Shown: positions 22,175 through 34,560 of the stretch, piece after piece
Position numbering within the stretch: position 1 is the stretch's first letter
How the letters are laid out: each line of letters opens with the position of its first letter
NCBI GenBank assembly: GCA_031472005.1
Contig: PZJY01000005.1
Location: 310,001-374,000, forward strand
Direction of reading: 5' to 3'
Source: Tetracladium setigerum
Lineage: Eukaryota; Ascomycota; Leotiomycetes; Helotiales
DNA length: 64,000 nt
Notes under the pieces: model-generated
Database searches by the model: none
What the model was told of the DNA's origin: nothing
Seen by the model: only the letters and a program-made list of their open reading frames with translations
Position numbers and translations under genes: made by a program

Positions 22175-24866
22175 TCAACCCCTCCTCCTCCTCCTAGCCC
22201 TCCACTCCGCCCCCGCAACCTTCATCAACAACTCCTCATCCTTAACTGGGATCCAACTCGTCAGCACCTTCATCGCATTCTCAAAGTCGGAATCCAGCAA
22301 AATCTCTCTCGTACCATCGATCAGCGCGGCCGAGGTGGCGTGTAAGACATCAAGTTGGCCGCGGAAGGGTCGTTGGGGTGATGAATTTGGTACGTTAGGG
22401 GGGAGGGAAGGATCTTCGTCGCCAAGCAGCATAAAGATATCCCATACGCGAAGTTGGGCGGGAAAGGGGATGGAGTAATTGAAGAGGGTGAGGTACCAAC
22501 GCGTTCCGTAGGCCGTGGTGTCGATTTGGAGGTCCTCCTTTAAAAAAGAGAAAAAAGTCAATATCAGTTTTCTCAAAACATTTGGGGAATTTAGATAAAG
22601 AGAAGAGAGAGGAAGAATAGAACATACAAGTTTAGCAGCAACCTCCTTATTAGTATCCAACCACTCCTTCTGAAACTCATCCAACGCAGCCATGAGCCCC
22701 GGAAAGCCAACCTCATACAGCTTATCCAACCCCCTCAACGTCCACATCCTCACGAGCATGATGAAACACTTCTCCTCATCATAATAACACAACAGCGTCG
22801 CCGCCAACGAAGCCATACCCTGCACATACCCCGTCTCGGGGAAATACAACGCCAGGCAATGCAGAACGCGAAAGAGCAGTCGTTGCCCACCGCGATACCG
22901 TCGACGAAACATGATATGACTGTTGATTGTGCGCGGGACGTCAATGTCGATTTGAACATCGTCGGCGGAGCTGGTGTTCAGGAGTTTGTGGAAGGCAGCG
23001 ATCATGGACGCTTCGCTGGGGCTGTCTTTGTGCTTGTTGGCCGAGGTGCGGAGGAAGGAGAACCAGGCTTCTGAGCGCCAGCGGTCTGGGATTCCTTTCC
23101 ATGTTCGCTCGATTAGTTTGGGGTTCTTGGTGTCGAATTCAAAGTGCATTCCTTCTCCCTCCTTGCCCGTCTTGACCGTCCGAGCCATTTTACGCCACTT
23201 CTCAGCACGCTCAACTTCCTTCTTCTTCATCGCAGCGGCCGCTTTGCCACCTTCTTCGTCTTCGGCGATATCAGCTAGTCCAGGTGGGAGCGTGAGCATA
23301 TCTCCCGCTTCGTCCATCCACCTTCTATCGCGATTGCCTGGTAAGCGATTCACAGCAGCACGAACACTAGCACGACTTGTGCTCCTCTGTGAAGATCTCG
23401 ATCCTTGTGTATTCAGTGACTTGGCAGATACTTTCCTCGTTGGAACTTGTTGTGGTGATGTCGCAGTCGAAGGAGATCGTCCGAAGGCTCTCTTCTTCCT
23501 GGGCGCTTCCGATGCCAATTGTAATACTGTAGAAACGCGTTGTGGCGGCCTGGGTTCTGGCGTACCAGGTCTCGAGGGATCTCGTCGAATACTGATGAAC
23601 CCATATCTATCCACATCCCCACCACGCACATCTTCCCAGTCTTCAATGCCCCCTGCAAGCTCAAATTCCCTTCTTGATTCACTCTGTGTCGATAGAGCGC
23701 TTCCAGGTCTGTCCGTCCATGAGCTATGCGGGCTCAGGTGTCCATTCATCCTAAGATTGTTAGCATAGAAATCCAACCAGGGCTTTTGCAAACGCACGTC
23801 TGAGATGTTCTGTTTACACTATCGCCAACATGAGTCTGACTTGTCATGGTCGTCAGACTTCCATCCTCCCAGTCAAGACTGGGATTCTGATCGTACAGGG
23901 ACCTGACCTTCCGAGACTCCATTTCCACATCGTCGGAGAGAACTTTAATTGACGGCGAGGCCAGCATGGAAATACTTGGTTGTCTGCCATGGCATTAGCT
24001 ACCTCCAGAAAACGCATCAATCGCGAACCAATTTACCTGCGCCCTACATTCAAACGCGCCTGTGCGTTGGATTTATTCACACCCTTCTTCCCACCAAACA
24101 TTATGCTCCCCCGCTTCGAGAAGGACATCGCGTCGATGAAGCCGTCGTCCATCAAACTGTCGGTCGGTATGGGTGTCATGATGGGCGAGAAATCCTCTGG
24201 GCTGTTCTCGTGGTGGTGGTTCTCAGGAGTCTTAACAACATCACCACTGTTCTTCCTGCTCCCGGACAACCTCCACCTACTCTCGGACGAGAAACTGCCT
24301 TTCTTCTGTGCGCTCGCCGGCGTCGGTTCGGCGGGCACCTCCTGCGTCTTCTCCTTCGCTTGCTCCATTGTGGGCGATTGTGTGGTCGACGCCATGGTCG
24401 GAGATGTGTTGAAATCAATCACGACGCCCAGCACATACTCATCGACGGTCGTTACACTTGTGCCCCTATTCGAACTCGTCGTCGTGGGCGCCAGTCCGCT
24501 ATCTCTCTTTCGAGCTTCGTCGAGTTTAGCTTGCCGACCATCAACAATGGGTCTGCGGAAGGCTGGATGTTGTTCCTGCGGAGGGCTTCGTGGCGGCGCG
24601 ATGGTCACTGGAATAGGAGGTTTAGCTTGCAGCGAGTCTTCGTAGCGCAAAGCTATTAAACCATTGTCGCTGCGCACGTTGGTGAACCTTGTTGATAATT
24701 CAGGCCGGGGCGTGTGGTAGTGTTGTTGTTGTTTCCTAGAGGAGTGGAAACTGCTGCGGATTGTGTTTGCTGATCCTGATGTCGCGATTGATCCTGATGC
24801 TGTTCTTGCTGTGGAACTTATTGACCGGCGCAGAAAGCTGATGCTGGTTCGCTGTTCGGGTGCCAT
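22175..24866 (-). CDS. TBC-domain Rab GTPase-activating protein
   Basis: TBC proteins switch off Rab GTPases in membrane traffic. The start at 24866 is the first Met in its frame (MAPEQRTSISFLRRS). A long, Ser/Pro-rich, probably disordered N-terminus of about 480 residues precedes the TBC domain, which begins TWKGIPDRWRSEAW. The arginine finger is in QIDIDVPRTI and the glutamine finger in GYVQGMASL, so the domain should be catalytically active. Introns at 22538-22627, 23751-23797 and 23975-24036 were set from splice signals and frame. The last joins LNVGR to SISMLASPSIKV, so the exon at 24037-24866 belongs to the same gene. The first of these introns is stop-free. The protein ends in an Arg cluster (WRARRRRRG). 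The Rab partner is unknown. Confidence 0.85.
22538..22627 (-). other. stop-free 90-base intron inside the TBC domain
   Basis: Minus-strand donor GTATGT and acceptor TTAAAG. It is 90 bases with no stop, so it reads through as 30 hydrophobic residues. Removing it joins VAAKL to EDLQIDTTAYGTRW, the normal TBC sequence. Confidence 0.75.
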
Positions 24867-27035
24867 GCTGCGCTGGTGATCTTGGACCCTGCCAACGCTT
24901 GGGCTTGTGGCTCGAGGATGCGATTTGTTAGCCAGGGTTGTGATTGCGATTGCGATTGCGATGCGAACGCCCACTGCCAGCCAGGAACACAGAGGTTTGA
25001 ATACTGTATCGTGTGTCGACCAACTCTCAGATTCCTGTTGTGAAGCACCACCAACGCTGAAACAAAGGAAAGTGAGAAGCGGAAAGCGCAGTCTTCTTAT
25101 TAACAACAACGAGTGTGGGTTAGTTTTGTATGAGCGTAGCCGTTCCGTCGTCGCAGGTAATGTAATGTAGGAGGCGGGGCGACACAAGAAGAAGAGTAGA
25201 GTAAGTGGCTCGCAGTAGTACAGAAGTAGGTGCAAATGATCAACGCAAAGGTAAAGTGCGTGCAGCTTTCTGCAGTTTGAAGAGCGCGTTTGACCACGAC
25301 TGCTGCTGCGATGGAGACTGGGAGAGGGAAGGGGATTCCTCGATAGGCTGACTTGCGGCGCTGTGCCTGGGCCGCCCCCTCCAGATCCAGATTAAAGCCC
25401 TGCCCTCACACCTCACGGAGAGTTTTTTGTGTGTGTAAAAAGTCTTCTTTTTTTTCCCTTGCAGAAACAACAGCAGAAAGCCAATCAGGCGGGGGAATGG
25501 AAGTGCCGGAAGGGGAAAAGTGTAACGGGGGAGGACGGGAGATGCGAGAAGGCGGGATGGGATGTGGATGTGTGGATGGGTCGATGGGGTCGATGGCGAA
25601 AATCAGTTGAGCAGGGACGTTGTGGACGTCTGTGTGTCTGTGTGCACTGCTGCGATGGCGATGGCGAGGGCCGCCCGAGGGGGAGATGAGATTAGAGAAG
25701 AGATTTGGGGCGAGGGGGGCGAGAGCAGAGTTTGGAGAGCTTTAGAGTTCAGGTACGAAAAGTAAAATTGAGGACGAACGATGAGAGCGAGTGAGTGAAT
25801 GAGTGTGTGTGTGGGAGACAAGAGAAAAGTCAGAAGAGAGAGAAATGAGAGTAAGAGAGAAAGATAGGAAGAGAGATTGCGAGTTTAAGAGGGACAAACA
25901 GACCGACTTCCGGTGTGAGAAGAAAGTGAAAACACATAAATGAATGAAATGAGTGAATGAATGCGCTGGCACTACCCTACGGCTGTTCTATTCTGTGTCT
26001 ATCACCCATTCCGAATCGAAGGAGATCCAAGGGAAGGTAGCGAGTAGTAAAAGTCAAAGGGAAGCGAAGGCCTCCTCTACTGTAGTTGTGGGAGCAACGT
26101 GGGAGTGAAAGTGTGTTCGTGGCCCTGCATAGCACGCACTTGGCACTATTGAACATCTCAACATTATTCATTCATGGGAAAAACGTGGCATTCACAACCC
26201 TTGCTGCAAGCCAGCCAGCCAGCCCGCCCGCCCCCCCTCCACGAAAGTGAAGTAAGTATCTACTCGTCGTACCTTAATTACTCGCTCATTGATTCATGGG
26301 TTGATTGATTCATCCCATCTCATCATCCCATCCATCACCCCCCTCTCTTCCCCCACCAACCGACCGGGAGAGAGAGCCGGTTTGTTGGCATATCATATCA
26401 TATCCGTATCATACTCCGTATCATATCATATCTCATCTCATCCCATGGGAGAGGATGGATGGCTGGGAGCCCCAACCAAAATACCAAGTACCTACCTAGG
26501 ACATGTGGTGCTTGGTGGAACCCACGATTTACCATGAACCTAACCATCACATCAAACCTGCATCAAGCTTGTTTTTCACTGATCCACTCAGATTTTCATC
26601 TACTCAGACATCCATCAACTCAGTCATCCATCCATCCATCCATTCGTTCATTCTTTTTTAATTTACCTATCTACCGCGAGTTCCAATCATAACACAAACA
26701 CACACATCTATCATATGCCATCCCATCTGAACTTCTTCTCCTTCTCCTTCATCATCATCATGATCATCCACTAGCATATAAAATGATGAAAACAAGTGCA
26801 AAGTTGCAACCCCGCACCCAACGCCCACGCAATGCTTGCCCATATGTCTCTGTCTCACTCGCCGTCGGTCGATCGCTGCTTTTTCGCCCTTTCTTCTTTC
26901 ATAAAACGTTGTCGTCCGTGTGCCTCATCATCTCACTACTAAACCCTCCCTTCCTATCACCCTTTCACCACTCATCTCCTCCCTCTCCCCCTCCTCCGCC
27001 ACCTCTCCCCCACCACACACTCTCCCTCTTACAAC
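24867..27035. other. long promoter/leader region rich in simple sequence
   Basis: 2.2 kb without a convincing gene. The TBC leader lies at its left. GA- and GT-rich tracts fill 25780-25910, and ATCATAT repeats lie at 26390-26440. A (CATC)n tract is at 26625-26643, and pyrimidine-rich sequence precedes the 3' end of the ankyrin-DIL gene. Open frames here are low-complexity translations. Confidence 0.5.
26625..26643. repeat. (CATC)n microsatellite
   Basis: Four to five tandem CATC units, directly readable. Confidence 0.8.
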
Positions 27036-29759
27036 TCACAAAACCTCATTCTCCCAATCTCTCTCATCAAACGCCGACGACTGCGCCTGTCTCCCACCAC
27101 TCTGATCAAGCTTCGCCAGAAACTCTGGCGGCACCGTAGGGATATACTTCCGTTCGCGCTCTCGATTCACGCCACCGAAGCCGGCGCCATAACTAACCAA
27201 CATATCCGTGCTCGAGGGCAGTTGGAAGGGCAACATCAGCGCCGGATCCAGTAGCAGACTTTCGGGCGTGTCATCGTCTTCGTCTGCGCTCAGTATTTCT
27301 TCCTGTGGTGGTGGTGGTGGTGCCGGTGATGCTGCTGCCGGAACTGCCGGCTTCCCGTTGGGGTCTGGAGTACCCGGTTCTACTGTGCTGGAGGGATTCA
27401 CTGTCACAGGAGTCGTTGGTACGGATGATGCCGCGGTCATCGCTGCTTTTCTCTTTTGTTGCTTTCGCAACTGGGTCTCTCGCTGTAGGTTCATGAGGTA
27501 TTTCATAGCAGACCGTGGTAAGCCCTTCTCGCCAACTTCGGGTCGGTAGTGTTTCACTGCGTGAATGAGTTGCTGCGGTGTGAGTCGAGTGAGTTGTTGG
27601 AGTGTTCCGACGAGACCTTCAAAGTCATCGTTCACCAACGAGGAGAAGCATTGAAGCCATTGCAGTAGTTGGATAACGGGCGCCAAATGCCGACGAGCAG
27701 CATCGACGGTCGTCTCGCCGCTTGAAGTCATAGAACCGTGCTCATAGTGTTCTGGTTGTCGGTTGTTGGCTCGTGCCCATTCCTCGAGGATGGAGACGTT
27801 CATCCGGATTTGCATAGCCTTGGTTCGTGCAAGATACTTCCGATTCGACATGATGCGGTTGAACAGTTCCGCTCCAAGCCAGTACAACAGCTGAGCTAGA
27901 ATTTGGGATGTGATGACAGAGTGGATGTCATATAAATCCAACACGAAAAGCGTAGATGATAGAAGTGATGTAACATTACGAGGCGCAGGCTTTGCCCTTG
28001 CTTTAGGCGACGGCGGTCGGAAACGTTTCTCGGTTGGCTCCTCTTTGACTTGGTTTTTTCGCTTGAACAAACTCCACTCGTTCTGGAAGGCGATATCTTC
28101 GAAGCCTGGGATAGTCTCGTGGTCGAGCATGGCCGAATCCAGAACCTTGTCCATTCTCCTCTCCGCATCTCGGATGATGAGAATGAAAATCTCGTTTACC
28201 AACTCGGCAAGATTGAGTTGAAATTCAGGCGTGGACTCTGATAATCCTACATCCTTCTTCAAATAGTGTAGCAGGAGGGTGGCATTTGACTGCCAGAAGG
28301 CAAGGATAGTCATATCCCATTGATGGGTCTCCACAACATCGTTGATCTTGTCCATGGCCATGAACAAAAGATTGGCGAGGAGTTCCGGGTTGGCGTGATA
28401 ATGCGCGTAACGAGCACATAGGAATATCATGTTCGCCGGCACAGGCTTCTGAGACGGGGAACGTTGAGGCTTCATGTCCGTAATGATGAGATCCAGGATC
28501 CTACCAAGTTCACTCTCTTGAAAGACGAACATCTGATCATGCAGGCATCTAGTCCAATCGAACTCGGCTTCTTCTTCCTCAATCTCGTCTTCAGGCTACA
28601 GGAAGTTAGCATGTTTTAGACGGCTCAAATTGGTGTTACGTACCTCTGGCTGATCATCAATCCCCATATTTCCGAGATCAACTTCTAAGTCACGAGCACT
28701 TTCCATCATCATACGCCTCCTCTGCTCATTCTCAGCCATTTCCTCTTCGAATCTGTCCTGAGAAAAGCCAGCATTGTAGAAATCATCTGTAACCCCAGCA
28801 CTGCCAATATGATATCCACTATCGTGCAAGTAATCCGATAAATCGCTGTCCGGAGCCACGAAATCAAACGCAGTTCTCGTACGGCCAGAAGACGACTTAA
28901 CAGTCGGAGACGCTCCATGATCTAACAGTGCTTTAGAAATCCCCTTGTGTCGATTCGTCATTGCCCACATAAGAGCACTCCACTGATTCCTATCCTGCTT
29001 GTCCACATTCGCGCCCGCATCAAGAAGCGCCGTAACAACTGTCTCATGGCCCTTTCACACACACAACAATTAGCAAAATCCCATAACCCCCTTACGCTAC
29101 TCCGCACAAAAGATTCACACAACTCACAAAGCAACTCGCATAAATCAGCGGCACAGTCCCCTCCTCATCAGGCGCATCCACATCCACAAAAGCCTTCGCG
29201 GGGCCCTTCAGAATCCTCTCAATCCGTTCGATATCCCCATTGCTCGCAGCCATGGTCAACGCCTTCTGCAGGATATCCTTCTTCTCCCCCTCAGACAACT
29301 TCTCATTATTCGCAACGGAGTCTTCATCTTCACTCGCAGTGCCATCCCTATGTCGTCCCTGCGCCGCCAACATCTCCATCAACCTCGCATCACTATCCCC
29401 AATCTTCTGCGCCGCGAGGTCATCATCATATCCATCATCGTCCAGCGCAAGGCTATTGAATTGCAGCGGTTTCGCCAGGACAGGCGCGGTCAGGAATTGG
29501 GATTGTCCTAGAGCACAGAAGAATGGAATTAGCCCACTACGAATTCATCCCACCCACATATCCTTCTCGGGAAAGTGTTCAACCCACCTTGCCACGCATC
29601 ATACATCTCCGTTTCAGCCGTATAGTGCGCCGGGACATTTCTGCGGTCGTCAAGAGATTTGGGTAGATCATCTGGTAGAATCCTCTGTGGTTTTGGTTGT
29701 GCGTCTTCCCCAAATCCTCCTCCTCCACTCAGGTCCCCGCCATTGTCCCCGATATCCAT
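27036..29759 (-). CDS. ankyrin repeat plus DIL (dilute) domain protein
   Basis: A protein of about 840 aa. The start at 29759 gives MDIGDNGGDLSGGGGFGEDA. The acidic N-terminus leads into ankyrin repeats near residues 130-230 (ALTMAASNGDIERIERIL, GTVPLIYASCFGHETVVTAL and QWSALMWAMTNRHKGISKAL). The second half is a DIL domain (LLHYLKKD to LTRLTPQQLIHAVKHYRP). This fold is known from the cargo-binding tail of class V myosins and from afadin. Here there is no motor. Introns were placed after DAWQ, YASCF and DDQPE, and the frame is intact throughout. The C-terminal tail is Pro/Ala/Thr-rich and ends WENEVL. A role in membrane or actin tethering is inference from the domains. It is a single gene on the minus strand between the TBC gene and allantoicase. 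Confidence 0.85.
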
Positions 29760-30200
29760 GGTAGTAGATATGGGGAAGTGTGCCGGATAACTGTCCTCAT
29801 TTGCAGGTCCCCATGTATGCTTTTCTGATTGCTGGATCGTGCGGCAGGGAATTTATGGACGGGCGTGTTGTTTGCTGAATTGTGAAATGTTTTGTTATGT
29901 GTGGTGGTAGGTACCAGTCGCCGTGTCGAGCCTTGTTCGTACGTCTACGTCGTCCCTCGAATGCGCCAGCCCGGGTAAAGATCGGGACATTAAATGGGTC
30001 CGAGTGCCCTAATCTCAGCCTTCACTTCTTTGGTCAAGACCTCACCTCTCTGCAGACGGGTTTCATCTTTATTTTATTTTCTATTTGTTTCAAGTCTATC
30101 AATGCAATGCAACTTGTATTTGGTCCAGTAAAGACTTTAAATTGTTTTGTTGTTGTTGTTTGTTTGCTTGCCAAACTAGGGCACGAGGGCACTTGTGAAT
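29760..30200. other. intergenic: ankyrin-DIL promoter and allantoicase 3' end
   Basis: No gene or clear element was seen. There is a TG-rich stretch near 30140-30170. Confidence 0.4.
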
Positions 30201-31506
30201 TTAAACACTCCTCTTTGCCAGCACTCTAATCCTCTTCACTCCTCCATCAGGAATCATAACCAGCTTGACATGAGTGAAAGGCTTATCCTTCACCAACGAT
30301 TCAAATTCATGTTCAAAATCTGGGCCACACTTGCTCGCAGGAACAACATCAACCCATCCATCAGCCAAAGCTCCAGGCTCACCCTCACCACTCCAATCAA
30401 TCGCTTCTACTTTGGCCTTCTGGGGAAGTTACCCCGGAAATATGCGGTATCAACGATGAGATTTTGGATTGTAGCTTTGGCACCAAGGCGAATAACTGCC
30501 CAGTCCACGTGGCCCTTTGCTCTTGATCTTGTTGTCTCCCATCCATCACCCATATCCTTTCCTCGACCTGGGAGAATCAAGTTTGAGATGGCACCGAAAT
30601 GCTCATCACTGCAAGATACGGCCACACCTCCATTCTGAGCTGCGGCCAGGTCAAAGATAGCCTCTTTATCTTCGGGAAGACTGGGACTGCGTGACCGAAC
30701 AATCTGAATCGGGCGATACCTCCATCGGGATACATGTTCAAGCGAACGTGAGTATATGCCTTGGTCGTTGGAACAGCCAGCTTCCACCCAAATCGCGCAG
30801 AAGGGCCACACTCCTCAATTCCGAGAATAGGTTCCCATTGACCCTTCTCTCCCTTCCATCCAACCACCTCGTCGTCGTTGGAGCTGAAGACACCCTCGAC
30901 TGAAATAGCAGGCGCGTGGTTGCCAGAGAAATAAGCCGTGTCGACCTCGATGCCGACAACTGTTCCTGAGGCTACACCGAGACGTATGACAACGTAATCG
31001 AAGGCTTCGGTGTTGTGTCGACGAGTCTCCCATCCGTCATACCACGCACCAGTAGGCACCATCTTGCCGGCCTGTCTGATAGGGGAGTGGGTGTGAGAAG
31101 GTTTGAGGCCTCGGCAAACCACTCATCTGAGAATGAGAGAACCTTTCCTCCCATGGGGGCTGAAATGAGATCTGCATATATGCGTTAGTATATTATGAGA
31201 TGATAACCTGTCACACGAGAGTGAGGAGAGAGTTCCACCGCAGTGTAGACAGTAAGAGTATGATGGATGATACACAAAAATCAAGCTGTACACACTCTCC
31301 TCCCTTCCTCACTCCCTCGTCCCCAACTGCCTCTGGAGCAGAAGCAGAAGCAGAAGCTTTGTGTTCTTCAATACCTCATCACGTCTCACCCAAACAAACA
31401 GCACACACTCACCAATAGTGGAGGACTTGAAAACCTCATCGATCTTCTCGGCCGCGATCCTGGTCGCCGCTACACTCTCCAGCTTGTACTCTGATTCGAA
31501 AGCCAT
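30201..31506 (-). CDS. DAL2: allantoicase, with apparent frameshifts
   Basis: Allantoicase (EC 3.5.3.4) hydrolyses allantoate to ureidoglycolate and urea in purine breakdown. The start at 31506 opens a 94-base exon. An intron at 31172-31412 joins it to the main exon, which begins DLISAPMGGKVLSFSDEWFA. The two family repeats are visible: YDGWETRRHN with RLGVASGTVVGIEVDTAYFS in the first, and GDGWETTRSR with RLGAKATIQNLIVDTAYFRG in the second. Three one-base slips occur at GGGG 31082-31085, GGG 30674-30676 and GGGG 30422-30425. Adding three bases gives exactly 356 codons (355 aa), the normal size. It is divergent from the b561 gene. GATA-type sites upstream suggest nitrogen control. Confidence 0.93.
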
Positions 31507-32369
31507 GATTGGATTGGTACCTAACTAAGAAAGTGATTGGTGTTGTTTTGTTTTGTTTTGTTTACGAAGCAAAGAAAAGAAGATGAGAGGTTTGCTTTTT
31601 TTCTCTCCTCGAACTTCTCGGAACAATTAGGTAGAATTCCCATTAAGAAGACCTCCGAGTTCAGGAGAGGCTTATTCCGACTTCGTTCAGTTACGATCGA
31701 GTAATGAGGAGAGGTCGCAAACCTATCAAACCCCTCAGTTCGATAAGCCCCACCTTCGAATGAGGAAGCAAATGGAAAATGTGAAAATGTTCATGGCCGC
31801 GGGGTCCCGAGGGAGGCTTGCCATAGCAACTCCACTCCATATTTCATTATTCATTATGGTGATGAGAGATCGTTCTATTGTACTCCATATTTGTCAAGTG
31901 AAACCACACACAAACTTACAATGGAATTGAATTCGTGCTTGTGCTGCTGTGTAACGCAATTCCTACAAAATACAGAATTGAATGAATGATGCTCTCTGCA
32001 TAGATGGATTACCAAGTCGCCCTCACGATTGGTCAGAGCTACGGCCTTCATCGCGTCATTGTGTGTGAGAGGGGTTCGGTTCGGCAAAATTGCTTCCAAT
32101 TCAGGTAGGTCGATCGCTTTTCCAGCCTCTCCGCAAGTAGTGAAATATATCTACATTTCGATTGAAAAGCTTCATTTATCGTTCCTTTCCTTTTCTCGCT
32201 CTCTCGAGGAATGCGTTGGTGCTCTTTTGCATTGTTGAAATAACCGTTTGACTACTTCAATCGCGTCGCGTCGCATTTTTGTGTATAGCTTCCCGTACAG
32301 CAGCAGGTAGTAAACATACTGCCTACGACCTACCTACTTCAGATCTTCAAGGCGCACATTTCCACAACA
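31507..32369. promoter_or_regulatory. divergent promoter of allantoicase and b561-like gene
   Basis: No gene was seen. It carries the paired GATA sites listed separately and TACCTACC-type words near 32328, close to the b561 start. Confidence 0.4.
31723..31746. promoter_or_regulatory. pair of HGATAR sites upstream of allantoicase
   Basis: CTATCA at 31723-31728 (minus-strand TGATAG) and CGATAA at 31741-31746 lie about 220-240 bases before the allantoicase ATG. HGATAR is the known site of AreA/NIT2 GATA factors, which activate purine-use genes. Binding here is inference; such short words also occur by chance. Confidence 0.35.
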
Positions 32370-33179
32370 ATGGCTTCAGCAACTGGAATTCCAGATGCTC
32401 GCATTCTTCGTGATGAAGATTTAGGAGAAGACGAGCCCCTCCTCGGTCGCATTGGCGACGCATCCCAACATGCTCGACAGCCTCTCCATCGCAACCTCAT
32501 AATCGGTACGTTCCATCCTCCCTCCTTCCCCAGCTCCCTCCCAACTCCCTCCCCAAACCCAAACTAACACCTTTCTCAAAACCACAGGCACAGCACCCAT
32601 AGCCCAAGCCGGCATCCTCCTCCTCACCGCCTCAGTCTGGGCCGACATCCTCCTGCACCCCTTGATATTCTTCTCCTCGCACCCCCTTCTCAACAGCAGC
32701 GCCCTCTTCTTTCTCACGCAAAGCATCCTCATCCTCCAACCCACGCACACCGCGTCCCAGAAACACCGTGGCACACTCACGCACTTTTCCTTCAACTCCC
32801 TCGCCGTCAACCTCCTCATCGCCGGCCTCGTCATCATAGAATACAACAAGATCTCCCACAACGGCACGCATTTCGTCTCCTCCCACGCCATCCTCGGCCT
32901 CATCACCTACATTTTATTGTTCATTCAAGCGTTGGTGGGCGTTACGGCGTATTTTGTGCCGGGTTGTATGGGAGTGTAGACCGTGCGAAGAGTTTGTATA
33001 AGTATCATCGCGCGAGTGGGTATGTGGTTTTGGTGTTGATGTTGGCGACCGTCGCGGCGGCGACGCAGACGGATTATAATATAAATGTGCTGCATATTAA
33101 GTTGTGGGCTGTTTTGGTGTCGTCAGCGTTGGTGCTTGTGGGGGTTGTGCCGAGGATTAAGAAGGGAAGTTGGGATTGA
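32370..33179 (+). CDS. cytochrome b561/ferric reductase-like six-helix membrane protein
   Basis: These proteins pass electrons across a membrane through two haems. The start at 32370 is followed by a 45-residue soluble N-terminus, and an intron lies at 32506-32587. Helices are visible at about residues 48-66, 80-96, 110-130, 147-167, 188-206 and 214-233. Candidate haem-ligand His residues lie in TASQKHRGTLTHF, FVSSHAILGL, LYKYHRASGY and NVLHIKLW, spaced as in the b561 core. One base is missing in GGG 32961-32963: YFVPG continues as LYGSVDRAKS only in the next frame. Adding it gives 243 codons (242 aa). There is no DOMON domain. The partner donor and acceptor are unknown. Confidence 0.83.
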
Positions 33180-33965
33180 GGAAGAGTGAGCAGGTGGTGG
33201 TAGGGAGTGGGTAGTGGTGCTTTTGGGCAGTAGGGAGGATGAGAGGATATGAAATTTGTGGATTAGATAGAGGATCTTTCGTGATGATTTTAATTTTTGT
33301 TGTTGTTGGTTGCTTGTTTGTTGCTTGTCGGTTTTCTTTGGAACGTGGCATATGCATATACTATATACCTACCTGGGCACGGAGTTGGTGTTGGGTTCGG
33401 AACAATATCAGAAGAATCTAATAAATCACAATCTACCTTGCATGACCCTTCTAACTGATAAATAAACTGCATTGTCATCTGCTCTATTCTCTCTTCCTAC
33501 GCAAGAGAAACCCCAAGCATAGCCTAAGTAGCAAAGAAAGAACGAAAATTCCAACATGTTACCCATTATCAGGGAAGAAAATGTCATTCTCAACTCCTCC
33601 TTCCCGGTAACTGAACACTGAGTAAATTACAAACCGCTTCACAATCCTCACTCCAAAAGGCCATTATTCTTCACCTACCACTACTCCAATGAAATCATAT
33701 ATATACAGGAAATCACTCACCCCTTTCATTTCAACTCAGCTCATCGAAGAACACAGCTCCAAGCACATTGTGCAAGGAAAAAAAAAAAAGAAAAAGAAAA
33801 AAAGGAAAATAAAATAAAACAGCGAGTCGAAAGAGAGTAAGTATGCCATGGTACCACTCAAGAAGTAGAAAAAAAAGTACTCATGGAAAACTTCAAGCCA
33901 AGTGAGGGAGGTGGCGAGGTAAGGTGTGTGGATCTCACAAAACTTGAAAAGTGTGAAGGTGTTTT

Positions 33966-33986
33966 TTTCGAATTTCGAATTTCGAA
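33966..33986. repeat. three tandem TTTCGAA units
   Basis: Exact seven-base unit repeated three times. The TTCGAA core is palindromic. Confidence 0.85.
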
Positions 33987-34272
33987 TTTTGGGGGACGAC
34001 GCGGTGAGTGAGTGAGCAACTGACTGTTTTTGTCAAGTAATAATCGCCTAGATTGGCTAGGTATGTAGTTAAGTGAGTACCTAGGTAGATAGGTAGGTTT
34101 CTTGAGGAATTTTCTTGGTAGGTAGATAGGTAGGTATTACTATTCAAAGGTGTTTGGAAGGTGGGCATATCATGATACGCGATAGGAATGAGAGACCGAA
34201 ATAAAAGCTGAGTGGCATACGGATAACGCTTAGAGTGGATTCAAGAGAAAATGGCTGCCTGGTGGAGGAGTT

Positions 34273-34560
34273 GTTGCAGATATCAAGTCAAACCAAACCA
34301 AACATCCAGATGACAGATTTGTTTGCTGGCTGGGATGACAAGCAGGGAAGTAGGTAGGTCACAGAGTATCAGAAAGAAAAGAGGATTGTTACAGGTATAA
34401 ATACACATCGGAAGATGACAGGTTGTATGTGGGTTGTTGCTGGGATAGTTGACGAGATGTGTTGGGGAAGGATGTTGCAGATGTACATAAACTTCGAGAT
34501 GACAGGTTGACGGGCTGCTGGGGATGGCAAAGATGTGCCGGAGCAAACGTTGCAGAAGAT
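34273..34560. repeat. imperfect tandem repeat, about 3-4 units of 76-115 bases
   Basis: Units start with GTTGCAGAT- or GTTACAGGT-like words at 34273, 34388, 34473 and 34549. The first three contain GATGACAG followed by a Gly/Trp-codon-like GCTG-CTGGGAT stretch. The copies have diverged. Confidence 0.5.

Noticed and set aside
23949..24659. Long plus-strand frames opposite the TBC gene
   Set aside because: Antisense shadows of the Ser/Pro-rich N-terminal exon of the TBC gene, which has proper splice signals on the minus strand.
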